Below, piece by piece: positions 33,222-41,440 of a DNA stretch of 64,000 nt. The stretch lies in the NCBI GenBank assembly GCA_903881475.1, contig CAIRTK010000064.1, positions 1 to 64,000 of the forward strand, in the 5' to 3' direction. This DNA comes from an uncultured Opitutia bacterium (GTDB lineage: Bacteria; Verrucomicrobiota; Verrucomicrobiia; Opitutales; Opitutaceae). Made by a program: the position numbers and the translations under genes. Numbering within the stretch: the stretch's first letter is position 1; the number at the start of each line of letters is the position of its first letter. The notes under the pieces are model-generated. The model was given only the letters and a program-made list of their open reading frames with translations, was not told where the DNA came from and did no database searches.

Positions 33222-34406
33222 ATGTCCTCCCCTGAAATCGTCATCCTTTCCGCCACGCGCACGCCGCTCGGCTCGTTCCAAGGTGCGCTCGCTTCCGTCC
33301 CGGCAGCCCGGCTCGGCGCGACGGCCATCAAGGGCGCGGTTGCGCAGGCGGGCGTCAGTCCCGCAGACATCACGGATTGCCTGATGGGCAATGTCCTTCA
33401 GGCCGGTCAGGGCCAGGCGCCCGCGCGTCAGGCGGCGCTTTACGCCGGCCTGCCGTCGTCGGTGCGCTGCATCACGGTGCACAAGGTCTGCGGCTCCGGG
33501 ATGCAGACCATCATGGGCGCGGCGCATTTTCTCGCCGGCGGGATGGGCACGATCGCGGTCGCCGGCGGCATGGAGAACATGTCGCTCGCGCCCTACCTGC
33601 TGCCGAAGGCGCGCGACGGCTACCGGCTCGGCCACCAGCAGGTCGTCGACTCGATCATCAATGACGGACTGTGGGACCCATATAACAACCTCCACATGGG
33701 CAGCTGCGCGGAACAGTGCGCCACCAAGTACGCGTTCACACGCGAGCAGCAGGATGCCTACGCCATCGCGAGTTTCCAGCGGGCCAACGCCGCGCAGCAG
33801 GACGGACGGTTCGCGGCGGAAATCACACCGGTTGAGATCGCCGATGCCAAGGGCAACGTCACGAGGGTCGAGCTCGACGAGGGCCCGGCAAAGGTGAAGT
33901 ACGACAAACTCCCGACGCTGCGCCCCGTTTTTGAAAAGACGGGCACCATCACCGCGGCCAACGCCTCCACGCTGAACGACGGCGCCGCCGCCCTCCTGCT
34001 TGCAACCGCTGACACCGCGAAAGCCAAAGCCCTGAAGCCCCTCGCCCGGATCGTCGCCTTCGGCAGCTACGCCCAGGATCCACTGTGGTTCACCACGGCG
34101 CCGGTGCAGGCCGCGCAGAACGCACTGGCCCGCGCCGGCTGGAAGGTGGGCGATGTCGACCTGTGGGAAGTGAACGAAGCCTTCGCCGTCGTGCCGATGG
34201 CGTTCATGCAGGAACTCGGAATCCCGCACGAGAAGCTCAACGTCCGCGGCGGAGCGATCTCACTGGGCCATCCGATCGGCGCGAGTGGCGCACGCATCGT
34301 GGTGACATTGCTCGCGGCACTGAAGGAACGCGGCCTGCGTCGCGGTGTCGCCGCCATCTGCATCGGCGGCGGCGAGGGTTTGGCGGTGTGCGTCGAGCTG
34401 GTTTAA
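33222..34406 (+). CDS. Acetyl-CoA acetyltransferase (thiolase)
   Basis: A 394-residue type II thiolase interconverting acetoacetyl-CoA and two acetyl-CoA. The acyl-accepting Cys is C90 in VHKVCGSGMQ; the C-terminal His is in LGHPIGASGAR and the second Cys in ICIGGGEGLAV (GEG in place of the commoner GQG). Length and motifs match AtoB/PhaA enzymes. In this operon it would split acetoacetyl-CoA formed from acetoacetate, the expected end product of tyrosine degradation, or work in reverse toward polyhydroxybutyrate. No phaB or phaC is in the window. Confidence 0.95.
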   Translation: MSSPEIVILSATRTPLGSFQGALASVPAARLGATAIKGAVAQAGVSPADITDCLMGNVLQAGQGQAPARQAALYAGLPSSVRCITVHKVCGSGMQTIMGAAHFLAGGMGTIAVAGGMENMSLAPYLLPKARDGYRLGHQQVVDSIINDGLWDPYNNLHMGSCAEQCATKYAFTREQQDAYAIASFQRANAAQQDGRFAAEITPVEIADAKGNVTRVELDEGPAKVKYDKLPTLRPVFEKTGTITAANASTLNDGAAALLLATADTAKAKALKPLARIVAFGSYAQDPLWFTTAPVQAAQNALARAGWKVGDVDLWEVNEAFAVVPMAFMQELGIPHEKLNVRGGAISLGHPIGASGARIVVTLLAALKERGLRRGVAAICIGGGEGLAVCVELV

Positions 34407-34480
34407 CCACGAAGCGCACGAAGAGCACGAACTCGGATTTCGGCTCGTCCTTCGTGGGCTTCGTGACCTTCGTGGTAAAC
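34401..34480. repeat. Hairpin repeat spanning the thiolase stop codon (ACCACGAAG family)
   Basis: The left arm GTTTAACCACGAAG (34401-34414) includes the thiolase TAA stop, and pairs with CTTCGTGGTAAAC (34468-34480) with one bulged base; both arms continue in CACGAAG units toward the centre. It ends 5 bases before the synthetase ATG. Relatives are at 51379-51440 and, degraded, at 36418-36554. Confidence 0.88.
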
Positions 34481-34485
34481 TCAAG

Positions 34486-36420
34486 ATGTCCCCCTTCATC
34501 TGGCACCCCGACGATCATGCCTGGACGCGCGACTCCCATGTCGCCCGGTTCATGGCGAAACACGGCTTCGTCACCTTTGACGAACTCCACGCGGCCTCGG
34601 TCCGCGACACCGCGTGGTTCTGGGACGCGGCGATGCAGGACATGGGCCTCGAGTGGTTCAAGCCCTACACTCAGGTGAAGGATGAGTCCCGCGGGTTTCC
34701 GTGGACGAAGTGGTTTCTCAGCGGTGAGGTGAACATCACGCACAACTGCATCGACCGCCATGTGCGCGACGGCCATGGCGACGAGGTCGCGCTGTACTGC
34801 GAGGCCGACTCGGGCCGGCCGGACAGCCGGCATGCCTTTACGTATGCGCAGCTCAGCCGGACGATCGATGCGTGCGCGCGAAAACTCCGCGAACTGGGCG
34901 TGGGTCCGGGTGACAGCGTCGCGCTGTATGCGCCGATGTGCGTGCAGACCGTCGAGATCCTGTTTGCGGCGTGCAAGCTGGGCGCGCGGTTTGTCCCGAT
35001 TTTCTGCGGCTACGGCGAGACGGCGCTGGTGGAGCGGCTCGCCTCGTGCGAGGCGAAGGTGCTGTTCGGCGTCGAGCAGCTGCACCGCCGTGGCAAGGCC
35101 ATCGCGACCGGCGGGATCGTCCGGGCGGCGGCGGCAAAGGTGCCCAGCATCCGGGCTGTGGTCATGTTCGATACGCCGCAGTGGCCGGAATTCGTCTACA
35201 GCGGTGGCTATGGCACACCGCTCGACTGCGTACACACCGCGGCCGAGGAACCGGCGCTGCTGATCTACACCAGCGGCACGACCGGGCGGCCGAAGGGCAC
35301 CGTCCACACGCATGCCGGCTGTCTCGCGCAGATGGGCAAGGAGCTGCGCTATGCTTTCAATGTGCAGCCGGGTGAACCGTTCTTCTGGTTCACGGACATC
35401 GGCTGGATGATGGGACCGTGGGAGATCATCGGGTGCCTGCTGTACCGCACGCCCATCGTGCTCTTCGACGGCGCGCCGGATTTCCCGAATAGCGACCGGC
35501 TGTGGGAAACCGTGTCCCGGCTCGGGGTGGTGACGTTTGCCTGCTCACCGACGCTTATCCGACTTTTGATGCGCGCAACCGACGGCACGGGTCCGCGGGA
35601 ATACGACTTGTCGCGGCTGCGCGTGCTCGGCTCGACGGGCGAGGTTTGGGATGAGGCGAGTTACCTGTGGTACTTTGAAAATGTCGGCGGACGCCGCTGC
35701 CCGATCATCAACATCTCCGGCGGCACCGAGATCGTGGGCAGCCATGTCTGCCCGACGCCGCTCACGCCGCTCAAGGCCTGCACCGTCGGCGGACCGAGCC
35801 TCGGCATGGACGTCGCGGTGTACACCGACGAGGGCCAGCCGGCGCCGCGCGGCACAATGGGGCACCTCGTTTGCCGTCAGCCCGCGCCTTCGATGACGAA
35901 GAGCTTTCTCCACGACGACGCGCGCTACCTTGAGACGTACTTCCAGAAATTTCCCGGCGTGTGGTATCACGGCGACTGGGCGAAGGTGGACGAGAACGGC
36001 CGGTGGTTCCTGTTTGGCCGCACGGACGACACGATGAAGGTGGCGGGCAAGCGCGTCGGCCCGGGCGAGGTGGAAAGCGCGCTGACCGCGCATCCGGCGG
36101 TGAGCGAGGCCGCGGTCATCGGCGTGCCCGATGACCTGAAGGGCACGGCGCTGGTGTGCTTCGTGGTCCTGAAGCCCGGCATCGCAGTCCCAACGGAGGG
36201 CGAACTCGTTGCCCAGGTGGCCCAGCAGCTCGGCAAGCCGCTCGCCCCGAAGCAGGTCCTCGTCCTGCCCGCGCTGCCCAAGACCCGCAGCGGCAAGATC
36301 GTCCGCGCCGCGATCACCCGCGTGTTCCTCGGCCAGCCCGCCGGCGACCTCACGAGCATCGACAACCCGGCGGCGTTCGAGGCGATCGCGGCGTTGGCGA
36401 AGGCTCAGTCAAAGGATTGA
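34486..36420 (+). CDS. Acyl-CoA synthetase, acetyl/acetoacetyl-CoA synthetase type
   Basis: A 644-residue AMP-forming CoA ligase. The ATP-binding loop is YTSGTTGRPKG (about 261-271), the adenylate motif is INISGGTEIVGSH, the hinge region is YHGDWAKVDENGRWFLFGR, and the acylated/catalytic Lys lies in KTRSGKIVRA near the C-terminus. The N-terminal extension is of the acetyl-CoA/acetoacetyl-CoA synthetase class. Its place right after the thiolase in a homogentisate operon favours activation of acetoacetate to acetoacetyl-CoA, but acetate or propionate cannot be excluded. The ATG at 34486 is chosen because the upstream frame runs back into thiolase and repeat. Confidence 0.88.
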   Translation: MSPFIWHPDDHAWTRDSHVARFMAKHGFVTFDELHAASVRDTAWFWDAAMQDMGLEWFKPYTQVKDESRGFPWTKWFLSGEVNITHNCIDRHVRDGHGDEVALYCEADSGRPDSRHAFTYAQLSRTIDACARKLRELGVGPGDSVALYAPMCVQTVEILFAACKLGARFVPIFCGYGETALVERLASCEAKVLFGVEQLHRRGKAIATGGIVRAAAAKVPSIRAVVMFDTPQWPEFVYSGGYGTPLDCVHTAAEEPALLIYTSGTTGRPKGTVHTHAGCLAQMGKELRYAFNVQPGEPFFWFTDIGWMMGPWEIIGCLLYRTPIVLFDGAPDFPNSDRLWETVSRLGVVTFACSPTLIRLLMRATDGTGPREYDLSRLRVLGSTGEVWDEASYLWYFENVGGRRCPIINISGGTEIVGSHVCPTPLTPLKACTVGGPSLGMDVAVYTDEGQPAPRGTMGHLVCRQPAPSMTKSFLHDDARYLETYFQKFPGVWYHGDWAKVDENGRWFLFGRTDDTMKVAGKRVGPGEVESALTAHPAVSEAAVIGVPDDLKGTALVCFVVLKPGIAVPTEGELVAQVAQQLGKPLAPKQVLVLPALPKTRSGKIVRAAITRVFLGQPAGDLTSIDNPAAFEAIAALAKAQSKD

Positions 36421-36554
36421 ACCGCCAAGAGCGCAAAGGGTCCGACAGGTGGACGACGAGAAGAAATTTTGCCCACGAATGGACGCGAATTCACACGAAT
36501 GTAGGATTCGCCTTACCTTTCAAATGTCCGGCCTTCGTGAGCTTCATGGTGAAA
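36418..36554. repeat. Degraded hairpin repeat and CGAAT units after the operon
   Basis: The gap 36421-36621 has a weak inverted match between about 36418-36439 (overlapping the synthetase stop) and 36532-36554, resembling the ACCACGAAG family, plus three spaced units ending CGAAT at 36474-36500 (CACGAAT, CGCGAAT, CACGAAT). Similar CGCGAAT units recur at about 39077-39107. Nothing else is seen in the gap. Confidence 0.5.
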
Positions 36555-36621
36555 ATTGGGACCAGCGCCGCGCCGGAGGCGGACTAGACAACACGCGCAG
36601 TTCGCGCCAGCGTCGGCGGCG

Positions 36622-38127
36622 ATGCACTTTCTTACCCCGGCAGGGTGGCGTGGACTGGCTTCGTTTCTGACCCTGATCATGGTCGTGCCGCTGGGTGCGG
36701 CGGAGGCCCCGGTCCGGCCGCGGCGGCTGCTCGTCGATCACGACGGGCACCTGCTGTTTTCAACGCTTACAACGGACTACCGCGCGGACATCGACGAGGA
36801 GGTCCGCGAGATCCCGGCCAATGTCACGACGTTCCTGCTCTGCTGCGGCGCGGGGCGGATGTATTATCCCACGAAAGTCGGACTGGTGGACCCGAACCTG
36901 AAGCAGTTGATCGCGGAGCATGCCAGGGGCAACGATCCGTTCGGCTATTTCCTGGAAAAACTGAAGGCGTCGGGCCGCGAGACGTTCGTCGAGTTCCGGA
37001 TGAACGACGTGCACAACCCCACGGCGGACAACCACTGGAACACGCCGCGGGTGCGCGAGCAGCATCCCGAGGCCATCGCCCGGCCCGAGGCGGCGGCGCG
37101 CGGCGATCCGGAGTGGATGAACTGGAGCCTGGATTTTTCCAATCCGCAGGCGAACGCCTACGTCACGGCCCTGCTGCGCGAGGTCGTGGCGCGGTACGCG
37201 CCGGTGATGGACGGGCTGCAGATGGACTGGATGCGTTTTCCGCGCCACCTCTCCGGCGTTGGCGACGAGGTGTGGGCGAAGCGGGCGGTGCTCACGCGGA
37301 TCGTCGAGCAAACCCGCGAGCTGACCAAGGCGCACGGGCTGAAGCTCGCGGTGCGCGTGCCCAGCACGCTGCGCGGCTGCCGGGTGCTGGGTCTCGACGT
37401 GGAGGACTGGGTGAGGCGCGGGCTGGTGGATTTTGTGGTGGTGTCGGAGTTTCTCGACACGGACTACACCATGCCGATCGCCGGATTCCGCGCGAAGTTC
37501 GGCGCGGCGATGCCGATTTATGCCTCGGTGGAGATCGAGCACGGGTGGCAGTTCCACTGCCCCGAGTCGCTGCGCGCGGCCGCGACGGGGCTGTATGACT
37601 GCGGGGCGGACGGGATCAGCCTGTTCAACTTCGTCGGGCGCTACGCCTTTGGCGCAGTGCCCTATGACTGGCTGGCGGGCTTGGAGTCGCCGGCGACGGC
37701 GGCGCGCAAGCCGCTGCTGTTTTCCCTGCCCGAGATGAAATACCGCAAGGAGATGGACCAGCCGGCGGTGCTGCCGGTGTCGGTGCCCGCGCACAGTGCG
37801 GTGACACTGCCGCTGCCCGTCCCGGAACCGGCGCTGCCGGCGTGGCGGGCGCGGCTGCTGATCGCGGCGGATGCACCGCTGGCGGTGGTGCTGGACGGGC
37901 ATGCGGTCGAGCTGGTCGCGCCGCTGCACCCGACGGAGATGTTTGCCGAGTACATTCCGCCCTCGAACAACGCTTCCAACATCGGCAGCCACCGTCCGAC
38001 ACGCGAACAGTCGCATTTCTACCGCTTCGACGCGGCGTGGCTGCAGGCGGGGGCAAACACGCTCGAACTGCGGAACGACACCGACACCCCGGTCGAGGTC
38101 ACGCGGGTCAATCTCGGGCTGTGGTGA
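36622..38127 (+). CDS. Exported glycosidase-like TIM-barrel protein (COG1649-like)
   Basis: A 501-residue secreted protein with signal peptide ending LGAAEA (about residue 28). The core reads as a TIM barrel of the COG1649 / GH10-like hydrolase type: strand motif DGLQMDWMRFP (acidic pair and YP-like turn) and LAVRVPSTLRGCRVLGLDVE downstream. The last 130 residues look like a beta-sandwich (PEPALPAWRARLLIAADAPL). The substrate is unknown; similar proteins are predicted polysaccharide hydrolases. The CCGAGRMYY loop near residue 60 contains two adjacent Cys. It follows the ketone-body operon but after a repeat-filled gap, so it is probably separate. Confidence 0.72.
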   Translation: MHFLTPAGWRGLASFLTLIMVVPLGAAEAPVRPRRLLVDHDGHLLFSTLTTDYRADIDEEVREIPANVTTFLLCCGAGRMYYPTKVGLVDPNLKQLIAEHARGNDPFGYFLEKLKASGRETFVEFRMNDVHNPTADNHWNTPRVREQHPEAIARPEAAARGDPEWMNWSLDFSNPQANAYVTALLREVVARYAPVMDGLQMDWMRFPRHLSGVGDEVWAKRAVLTRIVEQTRELTKAHGLKLAVRVPSTLRGCRVLGLDVEDWVRRGLVDFVVVSEFLDTDYTMPIAGFRAKFGAAMPIYASVEIEHGWQFHCPESLRAAATGLYDCGADGISLFNFVGRYAFGAVPYDWLAGLESPATAARKPLLFSLPEMKYRKEMDQPAVLPVSVPAHSAVTLPLPVPEPALPAWRARLLIAADAPLAVVLDGHAVELVAPLHPTEMFAEYIPPSNNASNIGSHRPTREQSHFYRFDAAWLQAGANTLELRNDTDTPVEVTRVNLGLW

Positions 38128-38140
38128 ACCCGGGAACCGG

Positions 38141-38259
38141 GCGAACGTCCAACGTTCAACGCTGAACAGCGAACGTCGAAGTCAGCCTCCTCAAGTCGGC
38201 CGCTACACGACTCCGTCGTTCGACGTTGGAAGTTCGACGTTCAATGTTCGAAGTTCGCC
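38141..38259. repeat. Hairpin repeat between convergent genes (ACGTTCAACG family)
   Basis: Arms 38141-38180 and 38219-38259 form a long imperfect hairpin built of GAACGTC/TTCAACG units. The loop holds GCCTCCTCAAGTCGGCCGCTAC (38185-38206), which matches the arms of the repeat at 41328-41392. It fills the space between two convergent stop codons and may act as a bidirectional terminator, though no T run is present. Confidence 0.8.
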
Positions 38260-38270
38260 AATCGTCTTCC

Positions 38271-39053
38271 TCACCGTGCGGTCCAGCCGCCGTCGATGGG
38301 GATGGAGGCGCCGGTGATCGATTTCGCGGTTTCGCCGCAGAGGAAAAGGACCAGGGCGGCGATGTCGTCGATCTCGACAAACCGCTTTGACGGCTGGGAA
38401 GCCAGGATGACCTCGCGGATCACCCGGTCGCGGGGCAGTTGGTGCGCCTGGGCCTGACCCTCGATCTGGTTCTCGACCAGGGGCGTCAGGACGTAGCCGG
38501 GGCAGATCGCATTGCAGGTGATGCCGGTCTCCGCAACCTCGAGGGCGACGGTCTTGGTCAGGCCGACCTGGCCGTGCTTGGCGGCGACGTAGGCGGACTT
38601 GAAGGGCGAGGCGACGAGCCCGTGGGCGGACACGAGGTTGACGATGCGGCCCCAGTTGCGCCGCTTCATGCCCGGCAGCGCGGCTTTGATCGCGTAGAAA
38701 CTGGAGTTGAGCACGATGTCCTGCACGGCATGCCAGCGCTCCTCCGGAAACTCCTCGACGGGCGAGACGAACTGGATGCCGGCATTGTTGACGAGGATGT
38801 CCACGGCGCCGAAGGCCGTTTCCGTCGCGGCGACCAGTGCGGCCACCTCGGCGGCCCGGCTGACATCGGCCGCATGATAAAGCACGCGGACGCCGGTTTC
38901 GGCGGCGAGGTCGGCGCGCAATTTCTCGATGACCGCGGCCTCGCCAAAACCATTGAGCATCACCTGGGCGCCACCGCGCGCCAGGGCCCGGGCGATGCCC
39001 AGCCCGATGCCGCTGGTGGAGCCGGTGACGAGAGCGGATTTGTTTTTCAGCAT
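38271..39053 (-). CDS. D-3-hydroxybutyrate dehydrogenase (SDR)
   Basis: A 260-residue short-chain dehydrogenase of the 3-hydroxybutyrate dehydrogenase subfamily, oxidising D-3-hydroxybutyrate to acetoacetate with NAD. Cofactor motif GSTSGIG at 11-17, NNAG at 89-92, catalytic S142, Y155 and K159, with the family-typical VSAHGLVASPFKSAYVAAKHG-like active-site segment and PGYVLTPLVENQI specificity loop. It is convergent with the preceding gene but functionally linked to the thiolase and synthetase at 33222-36420: together they interconvert 3-hydroxybutyrate, acetoacetate and acetyl-CoA. General SDR activity on another substrate is the alternative. Confidence 0.92.
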   Translation of the reverse strand: MLKNKSALVTGSTSGIGLGIARALARGGAQVMLNGFGEAAVIEKLRADLAAETGVRVLYHAADVSRAAEVAALVAATETAFGAVDILVNNAGIQFVSPVEEFPEERWHAVQDIVLNSSFYAIKAALPGMKRRNWGRIVNLVSAHGLVASPFKSAYVAAKHGQVGLTKTVALEVAETGITCNAICPGYVLTPLVENQIEGQAQAHQLPRDRVIREVILASQPSKRFVEIDDIAALVLFLCGETAKSITGASIPIDGGWTAR

Positions 39054-39155
39054 GGGGATTTTAAAACCGTGGCCCGCGAATTTACGCGAATGAACGCCAT
39101 TCGGGAGGGATGGTATTCGGGTTTCTGCGCGAGATTGGCGGGCAACCGGGTTTGA

Positions 39156-40187
39156 TCAGGGTTTTACCTGTGCGAGCCATTGCTCCAGTTTCGGCCAGAC
39201 CGTCTCGACGTCGATGCCGGTCAGGCAGAAGGGTTCGGCGTAACGGCAGCGGTCGTAGCAGGGTTTATAGCGGCAGGGCCGGCCCTCGATCCATGCGGCT
39301 TGCGGGTGGCCAGGGGCGAACAGTTCCGGGACCTGCGGGCCGAAGATCGTGAAGGTGGCGACGCCGCACAATGCGGCGATGTGGCCGGGCCCCGAGTCGT
39401 TGCCGAAAAAGGCCGCGGCTTCGGCAATCGGGTCCACGAGTTCATTCATCCCGCCGGCCGCGCGTGCCTGCGGTTCGCCGAGTCCGCGCCAGGCGGCCAG
39501 TTGATCGCGATCGCACAGCACGACGGGATCCCAGCCCTGGGCGCGCAGCCGGCGTAGGAGCTCGGCGTAGCGGGCGAGCGGCCAGACGCGCAGCGGCTGG
39601 GAAGCGCCGGAGTGCAGCACCACGCGCCGGGCGGACACCGGCAGCTGCAGGCGCGGCTGGGCCATGGTGAGAGCCGGCAGGCGCAGTTTCTCCGCGAGCC
39701 GCCGCCAGGCTTCGGGGCGGTGGATGTGGCCCTGGTCCGCGAGATTGTCGTCAAGCAGCCAGCCGGCGCCGGGCCGGCCATAGCCGAGCAGTTTTCCGGG
39801 CCGCGCCAGCCGCAGAAAGAGATGGTCCGAGGCGAGCGGCCAGATGGACACCGCGGCGGCAAAACGTCGGGAACGCAGCTCCCGCAGCACACGCGCGAGG
39901 GTGCGCCAGGGCCAGCGGGGCAGGTTCCGTCCGCCCGAGAACAGCGCCCACGGCGCGACGCAGGGAATCAGCTCGACCTCCGGCGCGAAGCGCTGGAGCA
40001 GGCCCGCGGCGTTGGGCACGGCGAGGAGCGTGACATCATAGTGGGTGAGCGCGGCGCGCAGAAACGGGATGAGGATCGCGATGTCCCCGGTGCCGCGGAA
40101 CTCCGCGACCAGCAGCGCGGGGCGGGTGCCGCTGCGCACGCGGTGGACCGGTGGGCTGAACGTGACGGGGAGCGCGGCGGTGCTCAT
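39156..40187 (-). CDS. Glycosyltransferase family 9 (heptosyltransferase-like)
   Basis: A 343-residue GT9 protein, as in LPS heptosyltransferases WaaC/WaaF. The N-terminal Rossmann half starts RPALLVAEFRGTGDIAILIP, and the donor-site motif is FFGNDSGPGHIAALCGVATF with TIFGP following. A C-terminal Cys cluster (four Cys between about residues 307 and 323) is like that in some GT9 proteins. It should act on lipid A-core or another surface glycan at the inner face of the membrane. It is coupled by ATGA (40184-40187) to a PfkB kinase, which fits a nucleotide-heptose pathway, though no epimerase or phosphatase gene is nearby. Confidence 0.92.
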   Translation of the reverse strand: MSTAALPVTFSPPVHRVRSGTRPALLVAEFRGTGDIAILIPFLRAALTHYDVTLLAVPNAAGLLQRFAPEVELIPCVAPWALFSGGRNLPRWPWRTLARVLRELRSRRFAAAVSIWPLASDHLFLRLARPGKLLGYGRPGAGWLLDDNLADQGHIHRPEAWRRLAEKLRLPALTMAQPRLQLPVSARRVVLHSGASQPLRVWPLARYAELLRRLRAQGWDPVVLCDRDQLAAWRGLGEPQARAAGGMNELVDPIAEAAAFFGNDSGPGHIAALCGVATFTIFGPQVPELFAPGHPQAAWIEGRPCRYKPCYDRCRYAEPFCLTGIDVETVWPKLEQWLAQVKP

Positions 40188-41245
40188 GGGAACAGCAGCG
40201 CGCGCAATTCCAGGCCGCGGGCCGTGCCGGTCGTGCCCAGTTGGTGGATGACCACCGACGCGGCGGCCTGCGCCAGTGTCATCGCCTCGTCGAGCTGCGC
40301 GCCGGCGGCCAGGGCCAGTGTGAGGGCGGCGGTCACCGCGTCCCCGGCGCCGACGATGTCGATCTCGCCGCGCACGGGCAGGGCGGCCACATGGATCGCG
40401 GGCCCGCCGGGCGCCACGCCAACGATGCCGCGTTCGGCGAGCGTGATGAACACGGGCCGCCCGCCCGTCTCGGCGATCCGTTCCGCCCCCGCCAGGATCT
40501 CCTCCACCAGTACCTCGCGCGGCTCAGCCCGTTTGTCACCTAGTGGGTGACAAACGGATTCGCCGCGGTGGGTGAAGGCCAGGAATTCGGCGGCGTTCAT
40601 CTTGAAGATCAGCGGGGGGAACCGGCCGAGGCTGTGGCGGCTGTCGGCGAGCACGACGAGCTTCGGATGGGCGAGCGTGAGTTCGTGGACGGCGTGCAGG
40701 ATCGCCGGGGAGATGACCCCGGCGCCGGGCACGCCGGCCTGGTCCATCACGATGAGGGCGTCGAGTTCCGGGCCAAGGTTGCGCAAGGCGAGGTCCAGTT
40801 GGTTCTCAATCTCGGCCGGCGTGGGCACCCAGTTCTTGATGTCGAGCCGGGAGAGTTCGACCGGCGCCTTGGGCGGGGAGTGGAGGAGGGGCTTGGTGTA
40901 GGTGAAGGTGCGGCGGTCGGGCGTGCGCAGGAAATGGTCGAGCGACGCCCCGGGCACGGCGCGCAGGGCCTTGAGCAGTTCGAAGCCCTCGCCGTCGTCA
41001 CCGCAGAAGCCCACGGGCCAGAGCGTGCCGGCGCCGAGGGCGCCGAGGTTCTGGACGATGTTGCCCGCGGCGCCGGGGGAGCAGCGGACGCCCGTGACAT
41101 TGTGCACGGGCAGGCCGGTCTCGAGGGACGTCTCGACGCGCGCCGGGTCGATGTCGAAGTACCGGTCGAGCGAGAAATCGCCCACGACGCCGAGGCGCAG
41201 CCGGCCGAAGCTTGAAAGGAGGGCATCGAAGCGCGCCGGGGTCAT
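40184..41245 (-). CDS. PfkB-family carbohydrate kinase (RfaE/HldE kinase-like)
   Basis: A 353-residue ribokinase-fold kinase. The start LRLGVVGDFSLDRYFDIDP and GAAGNIVQNLGALGAG align with heptose-7-phosphate kinase (HldE/RfaE domain I), and the catalytic-site motif is DIVGAGDAVTAAL near residue 305. The usual RfaE SPEAPVPV stretch is changed (SLETGLPVHNV), so the substrate may be another sugar. The cytidylyltransferase domain of HldE is missing. It overlaps the GT9 gene by ATGA. The ATG at 41245 is chosen because the frame upstream crosses the inverted repeat in the divergent promoter region. Confidence 0.88.
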   Translation of the reverse strand: MTPARFDALLSSFGRLRLGVVGDFSLDRYFDIDPARVETSLETGLPVHNVTGVRCSPGAAGNIVQNLGALGAGTLWPVGFCGDDGEGFELLKALRAVPGASLDHFLRTPDRRTFTYTKPLLHSPPKAPVELSRLDIKNWVPTPAEIENQLDLALRNLGPELDALIVMDQAGVPGAGVISPAILHAVHELTLAHPKLVVLADSRHSLGRFPPLIFKMNAAEFLAFTHRGESVCHPLGDKRAEPREVLVEEILAGAERIAETGGRPVFITLAERGIVGVAPGGPAIHVAALPVRGEIDIVGAGDAVTAALTLALAAGAQLDEAMTLAQAAASVVIHQLGTTGTARGLELRALLFP

Positions 41246-41327
41246 GGGCGCTGGATCAAAACCATTCGGCGGCGCGCAGCAACCACGCGCTGAATACCGG
41301 AGGGCGGAGATGGGTCGCTGTCGCCTG

Positions 41328-41392
41328 GTAGGAGTCGACGTGAGGAGGTTTTCAGAGCGCCCCAAACCCAGCCTCCTTACGTCGGCTGCTAC
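41328..41392. repeat. Inverted repeat, GTAGGAGTCGACGT family, in a divergent promoter gap
   Basis: Arms 41328-41348 and 41372-41392 match at 18 of 21 positions (GTAGNAGNCGACGTNAGGAGG). They flank a 23-base loop in the gap between the divergent PfkB and glycosidase-like genes. A single arm of the same family is inside the repeat at 38141-38259. Confidence 0.85.
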
Positions 41393-41440
41393 TTGGGCGG
41401 GCTCTTGCTTTTGCGCCGCTGTCGGCCAGCCTCGCGGCCC

